A stretch of DNA of 11,871 nt from DASPFV01 sp035620975 (lineage in GTDB: Bacteria > Acidobacteriota > Vicinamibacteria > Vicinamibacterales > 2-12-FULL-66-21): the NCBI GenBank assembly GCA_035620975.1, contig DASPFV010000217.1, positions 1 to 11,871 on the forward strand, given 5' to 3'. Position numbers and translations under genes: made by a program. Below are positions 6,951 to 11,871 of this stretch, piece by piece. Under the pieces are notes generated by a model. It worked only from the letters and a program-made list of their open reading frames with translations, was not told the origin of the DNA and did not search any database. How positions within the stretch are numbered: position 1 is the first letter of the stretch; each line of letters begins with the position of its first letter.

Positions 6951-9607
6951 CGCTCGAACGGGCCTCGATCCGCTTCTACCGTGCGCTGGCCCGCGCGCTG
7001 CCGGCCGAGTTCCGCGACGAGTACGGCCGCGAGCTGTCCGGGGTCGCCGAGGCCGTCGTACGCGACGCCGGGCGGTCCGGCGGGCGCGGCCGGCTGCTCC
7101 GCACGGTGCCCGCGCTGCTCGCCAACCTCGCGCTCCACATCGCGGTCGAACACGCGCGCGACGCCTCGCGCGACGTGCGGTACGCGACGCGGCTGCTCGC
7201 CCGCTCTCCTGGATTCGCCGCCGCCTCCGTGCTCTGCCTCGCGATCGGCATCGGTCTGACGGCCGCCATGTACGCCCAGATCCAGTCGACGATGTTGCGC
7301 GGCGTGCCCGGCGTGGCCGACCCCGGCGGTGTCGTCCGCTTTCAGCAGCCGACCGCCTTCGGCAACGTCGACGAGCTGCGCTCGAGCGGTCAGTTCGCCT
7401 CGCTCGCCGCGTATAGCGGGCCCGTGCCCGTGGCGCTGCGCAGCGAGGGGCACGAGCCCGAGCGCGTCTGGGGCCATCTCGCCACCGCCGACTACTTCGA
7501 CGTGCTCGGCGTGCGCGCATCACGCGGCCGCGTGTTCGGCCTCGAGGAGGCCAGCCCTGGCGCCAGCGCCGTGGTGATCAGCGATCGCCTCTGGAGAACG
7601 CGTTTCGCCGCGTCGTCCGACATCGTCGGCCGGCCGATCCGCGTCAACGGTCACCTCATGACCGTGGCAGGTGTCACTCCGCCAGGCTTCCTCGGCGCGG
7701 CGCCGATGACCGCCGCCGCCGACATCTGGATTCCGACCACGGCCGACACCCGCGTCGTGCCCGAGTTGGCCGGCCTCGAAACGAGCCGCGCGGCGGCGTT
7801 CGACGTCATCGGCCGGTTGGTCCCGGGTATTGCTGCGGACCAGGCCGAGCCGGCGCTCGAGGCGCTCGTCCGTCGGCTCGAAGTCCTCCACGGCGACCCG
7901 GGCCGCGACAGCCCGGAAGCGCGCGTCCGGCTGCTTCCCGGTGGACGCATGTTCCCCGTCAGGAACGAGGACCTGCCGCGCGCGATCGGCTTCCCGATCA
8001 TGCTGGTCTCGCTCGTGCTGCTGATGGCCTGCGGCAACGTGGCGAACCTCGTGCTGGCGCGCAGCTCGGCCCGCCGACGCGAGATCGCCGTGCGACTCTC
8101 CCTCGGCGCGGGCCGCGGACGGATCGTCCGCCAGCTGCTCACCGAGAACCTCCTCCTCGTCATTCTGGGCGCCGCAGCGGGGGGCGTGTTCACGCTCTGG
8201 CTGCTGGCGCTCTTCGACCGGATGCGCCCGGTCATCCCCGGGTACGTGCATTACGACGTGCAGTTCGACTGGCTCGCGTTCCTGGCCGCGGCGGCTGTGG
8301 CGGCCGGCTCTACGCTCCTGTTCGGCACCGCGCCGGCGCTGCGGGCGAGCCGCGACGCGATCTACGCCGGGTTGAAGGCCGCCGCGCCCACGACGCTGGC
8401 GGCGCGACGCCGGTTCGGGATGCGGAACGTGCTCGTCTTCCAGCAGGTGACGGTCTCGATCGTGCTCGTGCTGCTCACCGGCTTCGTGGTGGTCGGCTGG
8501 CGCCGGGCTGCGCAGGTGGATGTCGGGTTCGAGCCGGCGAACCTCTATTTCGTCAGCCTGGATCCGGTCCGTGACGGGTACTCGCCGGCCCGCGCCCGCC
8601 AGTTCTTCGACCGCCTGCCAGACCAGTTGCGAGGGATTGCCGGCGTCACGCACGTGAGCCTGGCGCAGACGCTGCCGCTGGCCATGTCGGGGAGCGAAAT
8701 GATCCTGAACGCGAAGAGCGACTTCGCGACCGGAACGCGGCTGCTCGGCGCCACGCGCGCCGACCGGGTCGGGCCGGAGTTCTTCGAAACGGTCGGCGTC
8801 CCGATCGTTCGCGGCCGGGCGTTCACCCGGGCCGACCAGCGCGACGACTCGAGCGCGCTCGTGATCAACGAAGCGATGGCGCGGCGAGGCTGGCCGGAGG
8901 AAGACCCGCTCGGGCAGGTGGTGGAGCTCGAGGGCCGCGCCTGGCAGGTCGTCGGCATCGTCGGCGACATCCGCTCGGCGTTCCCGCTCGCGCCGACGCT
9001 GCCCGCGTTGTATCGACCCGTGACGCCAGCCGGCTTCGATGCTCCCGCCCGACACGGGGTGACCGTCGCGGTCCGGGTGGTTCCCGGGTTCGACGCGCCC
9101 ACGCGGCTCCGACGCGCGGTCGCCGACATCGATCCCGATGTCACGATCGTCCAGATTCGCCGCATGACGGAGGAGCTGGAGCAGGCGGCGTTCCTGGCCA
9201 GCGTCGCGACGTTCGTGTATGGCGGGATGGGCGTTTTCGGGCTGCTGCTGGCGTCAATCGGGCTGGCGGGCGTGACGGCGTACGCCGTGTCGCGCCGCAC
9301 GCACGAGATCGGCATCCGCATGGCGCTCGGCGCGCGCCGTGCGAACGTGCTGTGGCTCGTGCTGCGCGAGGGGGCCGCGATCACCCTGGCCGGAACCGTG
9401 GCCGGCCTGGCGCTCGCGCTCCTCATCACGCGCGCGCTCGCCTCGGTTCTCGACGCGCTCGCAGAAGCCACGCGGACCAGCATGTCGGACCCGCTCCTGC
9501 TCGCCGGTGCCCCGGCGCTCCTCGCCGTGATCGCCCTCGCGGCCTGCTATCTCCCCGCCCGCCGATCGACCCGCATCAACCCTGTCACGGCGCTAAGAGC
9601 AGAATGA
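6947..9607 (+). CDS. FtsX/MacB-like ABC transporter permease (acidobacterial orphan-permease type)
   Basis: The 886-residue product has a short N-terminal cytoplasmic prefix (residues 1-85, FYRALARALPAEFRDEYGRE) typical of these permeases, then two tandem MacB-PCD plus FtsX units. Predicted membrane segments lie at about 89-110, 352-372, 401-423, 443-464, 494-518, 764-782, 810-833 and 851-872, with large extracytoplasmic domains at about 115-345 and 520-755. The repeated coupling motif RRREIAVRLSLGAGRGRIVRQ (first unit) and RRTHEIGIRMALGARRANVL (second unit) confirms the duplication, and the end PARRSTRINPVTALRAE is characteristic. Relatives pair with a separate ATPase and act in export or mechanotransmission; no ATPase gene is in the window, hence the term orphan. 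The substrate is unknown. The gene starts inside the PadR stop (ATGA), and a heptamer array begins directly after its TGA. Confidence 0.93.
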   Translation: MTLERASIRFYRALARALPAEFRDEYGRELSGVAEAVVRDAGRSGGRGRLLRTVPALLANLALHIAVEHARDASRDVRYATRLLARSPGFAAASVLCLAIGIGLTAAMYAQIQSTMLRGVPGVADPGGVVRFQQPTAFGNVDELRSSGQFASLAAYSGPVPVALRSEGHEPERVWGHLATADYFDVLGVRASRGRVFGLEEASPGASAVVISDRLWRTRFAASSDIVGRPIRVNGHLMTVAGVTPPGFLGAAPMTAAADIWIPTTADTRVVPELAGLETSRAAAFDVIGRLVPGIAADQAEPALEALVRRLEVLHGDPGRDSPEARVRLLPGGRMFPVRNEDLPRAIGFPIMLVSLVLLMACGNVANLVLARSSARRREIAVRLSLGAGRGRIVRQLLTENLLLVILGAAAGGVFTLWLLALFDRMRPVIPGYVHYDVQFDWLAFLAAAAVAAGSTLLFGTAPALRASRDAIYAGLKAAAPTTLAARRRFGMRNVLVFQQVTVSIVLVLLTGFVVVGWRRAAQVDVGFEPANLYFVSLDPVRDGYSPARARQFFDRLPDQLRGIAGVTHVSLAQTLPLAMSGSEMILNAKSDFATGTRLLGATRADRVGPEFFETVGVPIVRGRAFTRADQRDDSSALVINEAMARRGWPEEDPLGQVVELEGRAWQVVGIVGDIRSAFPLAPTLPALYRPVTPAGFDAPARHGVTVAVRVVPGFDAPTRLRRAVADIDPDVTIVQIRRMTEELEQAAFLASVATFVYGGMGVFGLLLASIGLAGVTAYAVSRRTHEIGIRMALGARRANVLWLVLREGAAITLAGTVAGLALALLITRALASVLDALAEATRTSMSDPLLLAGAPALLAVIALAACYLPARRSTRINPVTALRAE

Positions 9608-9696
9608 CATTGCCGATTGCAGATTGCGGATTGCGGATTGTATTGATGGATTGGTGGATTGACGATTGTTGAGTTTCGATTGGGGATTGTCGATTG
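9608..9696 (+). repeat. Heptamer array, left arm (GATTG units)
   Basis: GATTG starts at 9615, 9622, 9629, 9636, 9649, 9657, 9664, 9678, 9685 and 9692, with CATTG at 9608 and TATTG at 9641. Most intervals are exactly 7 bp or a multiple of it, with slips of 5 and 8. The unit is roughly GATTGNN. The first unit begins in the base right after the permease stop codon. The bases between units vary, so this is an old, degenerate tandem array rather than a recent expansion. Confidence 0.85.
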
Positions 9697-9736
9697 ATCC
9701 CGACTGAAGAACGATGGCGCGGCGGCGAGGCACCTC

Positions 9737-9890
9737 CAATCCCAATAAAGCCCCAGTCTCTTGATTGATCATTCGAATCCGTCAATCGACAATCCCTCGA
9801 TCCCTCAATCGACCAATCGGCGAATCCTCAATCCGCCAACGCCCAAATCGCTCAATTCAATCGGCATTCCGCAATCGGCAATCGGCAATA
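9737..9890 (-). repeat. Heptamer array, right arm (CAATC units, inverted)
   Basis: CAATC starts at 9737, 9783, 9790, 9806, 9814, 9829, 9858, 9872 and 9879, with variants (CAATA, CGATC, GAATC, CAACG, CAATT, CATTC) at most intermediate steps. The period is 7 bp at the right end and 7-8 bp in the middle. It is the reverse complement of the left-arm unit, separated from it by about 40 bp of unrelated sequence (9697-9736). One GATTG unit at 9763 has the opposite orientation. The two arms could pair into a long imperfect hairpin in RNA or a cruciform in DNA. The right end overlaps the last codons of the peptidase gene. Confidence 0.82.
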
Positions 9891-10556
9891 ACCGTAGCTC
9901 TTCACAATTAACTGCCGTCTGCGGAGGCTCGGGTAGTCCGCGTCGTTCCCCGCGACCCCGAAGCGGCCGCGATTGAACTCGTGTACCGCGCCGAGCGCGC
10001 TGATGAGTCGCTCCGCGGGAATATCGAGCGCGGTCAGCGTGAGCGCGGCGACGGCGTCGCACAGCAGTTCCAGGCTCCTCAGCCGGACCCGGTCGCTGCG
10101 GTGACGGGCCGTCTCCCGCGCGTCCCACCAGTACTCGTGGGCGATCTCGTGCGCGACGAGGGCCTGCAGCTGCTCGGCGTGCAGGAGCCTCACCGCCGGC
10201 AGCGAGATCAGCAGGACCGCCCTTCCGTGGAGCCCGGCCCAGGCCTGCGGAACGTCAATCACCTTCACGTGATAGACGTCGTCGCGCGCATGGAAACGGA
10301 GCACGCTCGCCAGGGTGTCGAGCTTCGCGCGTTCCTTCGGCTCGAGCGTCGTCACGGCTCCGGTCGAGGGCAGTGTCTGGAGGACCTCCTCCCGCTGAGC
10401 GGCGCTGACGGCCGCCGGACGACAGGCGGTCAGATAGGCCAGATCGTGCGGCCCAACGGGTCCGACGAGGCAGCGCTCCTCGCCGGAGCATGGTACCGGG
10501 ATGAGAACCGCGATGGAGCAGGCGATGGTTCCGGCCAGGGCCCCCGGGCATCTCAT
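9852..10556 (-). CDS. Exported M48-like zinc metallopeptidase
   Basis: The 234-residue product starts with a signal peptide (MRCPGALAGTIACSIAVLIPVPCSG; the cysteine at 23 could also suggest lipidation, but no proper lipobox is present). The zinc site is HEIAH at 136-140 (H136, E137, H140), followed by ELLCDAVA at 163-170, which fits the third ligand E163 and the E-x-x-x-D signature of M48 peptidases. DADYPSLRRRQLIV (206-217) matches the late M48 region around the final helix. The enzyme should act in the periplasm or outside the inner membrane; its substrate is unknown. The start is the ATG at 10556, without a convincing Shine-Dalgarno. The final 12 residues (YCRLPIAECRLN) are encoded by the heptamer array, so the original C-terminus was probably shorter or different. 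It is divergent from the winged-helix regulator gene, which may control it. Confidence 0.85.
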   Translation of the reverse strand: MRCPGALAGTIACSIAVLIPVPCSGEERCLVGPVGPHDLAYLTACRPAAVSAAQREEVLQTLPSTGAVTTLEPKERAKLDTLASVLRFHARDDVYHVKVIDVPQAWAGLHGRAVLLISLPAVRLLHAEQLQALVAHEIAHEYWWDARETARHRSDRVRLRSLELLCDAVAALTLTALDIPAERLISALGAVHEFNRGRFGVAGNDADYPSLRRRQLIVKSYGYCRLPIAECRLN

Positions 10557-10566
10557 CGCCCAAAGC

Positions 10567-10612
10567 TGGGACGCGCACGCTGAGGAAGTCTTTTGGCGGC
10601 GATGGGACGCGC
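10567..10612. repeat. 10-bp direct repeat, two copies
   Basis: TGGGACGCGC occurs at 10567-10576 and again at 10603-10612, exactly 36 bp apart. Both copies lie just upstream of the peptidase start (10556), in the gap between the two divergent genes. A regulator-binding pair is possible, but the motif is GC-rich and two copies could be coincidence. Confidence 0.3.
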
Positions 10613-10620
10613 GCAGGAAT

Positions 10621-10641
10621 GGCGAAGGAATTTCTTTCGCC
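10621..10641. promoter_or_regulatory. 21-bp near-perfect palindrome between divergent genes
   Basis: The half-sites are GGCGAAGGAA (10621-10630) and TTCTTTCGCC (10632-10641) around a central T. The reverse complement of the right half matches the left half at 9 of 10 positions. The site lies 65-85 bp upstream of the peptidase start and about 70 bp upstream of the expected transcription start of the regulator gene, a typical position for an activator or a shared operator. A dimeric DNA-binding protein is the likeliest user; the adjacent winged-helix protein is one candidate. RNA hairpin function is less likely because the arms meet with no real loop. Confidence 0.5.
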
Positions 10642-10665
10642 GCTATCTGACGTCGCCTCAGCGAC

Positions 10666-10694
10666 TTGCGGCACTTCGTCTTCTGCCGTATGCT
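10666..10694 (+). promoter_or_regulatory. Candidate promoter of the winged-helix regulator
   Basis: TTGCGG (10666-10671) and TATGCT (10689-10694) are 17 bp apart. The -35 box matches three of six consensus bases and the -10 box four of six, so this is a weak promoter of the kind that needs an activator. Transcription would start near 10701, 17 nt before the ATG at 10718. Confidence 0.35.
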
Positions 10695-10717
10695 CTCCTT
10701 CTCACTCGCTCACGGTC

Positions 10718-11871
10718 ATGTCCAGCACCGTTCCGGCCGGGAATTATCGGTTCGGGCCCTTCCGCCTCGATTCCGCCTCGAGGGTGCTGGACTGCAACGG
10801 CACGGTCGTGCCTCTGGCCCCACGCACCTTCGATCTCCTCAATGCGTTCGTCACCAGCGGCGGCCGGCTGCTCACCAAACACGAGCTTCTCAGACTGGTC
10901 TGGGGTGACGTGAACGTCGAAGAGGCGAGCCTCGCCTTCCAGGTCTCGACGTTGCGAAAGGCGCTCGGGGAGGCTGGGACCGGGTGGATCGAGACCGTGC
11001 CAAAGCACGGTTACCGGTTCACGGCCCCCGTTCGCGAAGTCCGGCCAGAGGAGAAGCCGGACCGTGAAGCGCACGCAATCCCGCCGGCGGCTCGCGTCCG
11101 GCTCAGCCCGGCGCTGTGGCGGCGAGCGGCGGCTGGACTCGTCGCGATCGCCGCGGCCCTCGGCGTGTACCGGTACGCGTCCCGTCCCGATGACCCGATC
11201 CCCCGTGAGGCCAGGCTGGAAGCCGTTCCGTTCACCAGCTACACCGGGAGCGAGGCGGAGCCGACGTTCTCTCCGGACGGCTCGCTGGTGGCGTTCACGT
11301 GGGACGGCGAGAACCAGGACAATTTCGACATCTACGTCAAGGCGATCGGCGCAGAGCCCCCGCTTCGCCTGACGTTCGATCGCGCCAGGGATGGGAGCCC
11401 GGTCTGGTCGCCCGACGGCACCCGGATCGCTTTTCTCCGCGACAGGGCCGGGGGCGGCTCGGAAGTGCGCCTCATCCCTCCCACCGGCGGACCCGAGCTC
11501 GCGATCGGGCAGGTGCAGGGCCTGGCCCACCAGGGGCTCGCGTGGTCTCACGACGGCCGCTCCCTCGCCGTCGTGGATCGGTCGTCGCCAGAAGAACACC
11601 TCGGGATCTTTGTTCTGGACATCGTGAGCGGCGTGAAGAAGAGGCTCACCCACACTCCGTCTTCAGACGACATCCTGCCGACCTTCTCGCCCGACGGTCG
11701 GACCCTCGCCTTCAACCGGACGACCCCCGGCCGTGGTCCTTTCGTGCACGTCGTTCCCGCAGCTGGCGGCGAGCCGAGAGAGCTCGTGCCAACCACCTTC
11801 CCAAGGGGTCGACTGGCCTTCATTCCCGGCGGGGAGGAGATCCTCTTCACCGCGTTACCTCTCGCAGGCGA
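10718..11871 (+). CDS. CadC-like winged-helix regulator with membrane anchor and beta-propeller (partial)
   Basis: The frame is open from ATG 10718 to the window edge (384 residues, C-terminus missing). Residues 10-105 are an OmpR/PhoB-type winged helix: YRFGPFRLDSASRVL, then PLAPRTFDLLNAFV, LTKHELLRLVWGD, and the wing WIETVPKHGYRF. A single membrane segment lies at about 135-153 (AAAGLVAIAAALGVY). The rest is a TolB/PD40-type beta-propeller with blades marked by FSPDGSLVAF (184), WSPDGTRIAF (230), WSHDGRSLAVV (276), FSPDGRTLAF (323) and FIPGGEEILF (368), so at least two more blades may follow beyond the window. The design resembles CadC/ToxR: a DNA-binding head inside and a sensor outside, in one protein without a kinase. 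Such proteins are abundant in acidobacteria, and their ligands are mostly unknown. It is transcribed away from the M48-like peptidase gene. No good Shine-Dalgarno is visible before the ATG. Confidence 0.9.
   Translation, partial: MSSTVPAGNYRFGPFRLDSASRVLDCNGTVVPLAPRTFDLLNAFVTSGGRLLTKHELLRLVWGDVNVEEASLAFQVSTLRKALGEAGTGWIETVPKHGYRFTAPVREVRPEEKPDREAHAIPPAARVRLSPALWRRAAAGLVAIAAALGVYRYASRPDDPIPREARLEAVPFTSYTGSEAEPTFSPDGSLVAFTWDGENQDNFDIYVKAIGAEPPLRLTFDRARDGSPVWSPDGTRIAFLRDRAGGGSEVRLIPPTGGPELAIGQVQGLAHQGLAWSHDGRSLAVVDRSSPEEHLGIFVLDIVSGVKKRLTHTPSSDDILPTFSPDGRTLAFNRTTPGRGPFVHVVPAAGGEPRELVPTTFPRGRLAFIPGGEEILFTALPLAG

Noticed and set aside
7520..9055. Minus-strand open frame of 511 codons opposite the permease gene
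   Set aside because: The translation is charged low-complexity sequence with no recognisable fold; the plus-strand permease explains the region.
9352..9672. Plus-strand frame running from the permease end into the heptamer array
   Set aside because: It is out of frame with the permease and its C-terminus (PIADCGLRIVLMDWW) is only translated repeat.
9608..9890. CRISPR array
   Set aside because: The units are 5-7 bp and contiguous, with no spacers of 25-40 bp, no long conserved repeat and no cas genes.
9805..10128. Second minus-strand frame within the peptidase gene
   Set aside because: Shadow of the M48-like frame that reads into the repeat array; no motif.

Overview
The window is high-GC DNA, most likely from an acidobacterium and plausibly of the Vicinamibacteria type. 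That is inferred from the gene families rather than from a marker gene. They are a VWFA-related protein of the acidobacterial kind, a PadR regulator translationally coupled to a large FtsX/MacB-like permease of the acidobacterial orphan-permease (ADOP) kind, a membrane Ser/Thr kinase with a long extracytoplasmic sensor part, and a winged-helix/transmembrane/beta-propeller regulator. There are no phage, plasmid, IS or CRISPR signatures. I see accessory signalling and envelope genes of a chromosome, not a recognisable new defence or mobile system.

Layout: 1-99 is the tail of an unidentified plus-strand gene. Next comes an extended -10 promoter and tRNA-Arg(ACG) (158-234). Bases 235-330 hold nothing I can name. 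From 331 to 3171 on the minus strand lies a four-part protein: kinase, membrane anchor plus PEGA, formylglycine-generating-enzyme-like fold, and alpha/beta hydrolase. Its GTG start lies only 7 nt from a perfect TATAAT. Bases 3172-3355 also carry a cluster of GTTCC pentamers. A small secreted protein (3356-4060, minus) is divergent from the secreted VWFA-related protein (4240-6342, plus). The 179 bp between them hold no convincing promoter.

From 6343 to 6587 is a spacer whose last 35 bp contain a strong promoter inside a nested AT-rich palindrome. This leads into a PadR regulator (6588-6950) whose stop overlaps the start of the ADOP permease (6947-9607) in an ATGA. The two form one transcription unit, probably controlled by PadR itself. 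Bases 9608-9890 are an array of degenerate heptamers, GATTG-type in the left arm and CAATC-type in the right arm. It fills the gap between the convergent permease and M48-like peptidase genes and runs into the end of the peptidase gene (9852-10556, minus), where it encodes the last 12 residues.

The peptidase is divergent from a CadC-like one-component regulator (10718 to the window end, plus, incomplete). The 161 bp between them contain a near-perfect 21-bp palindrome, a 10-bp direct repeat and a candidate promoter.

The common theme is sensing and handling at the envelope: kinase with outside sensor domains, secreted VWFA protein, orphan permease, exported protease and a membrane-bound transcription factor. 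The sequence does not show that these act in one pathway. The points most worth following are the heptamer array and its invasion of a coding end, two promoter/start arrangements that predict leaderless mRNAs, the palindromes, and the unusual kinase fusion.
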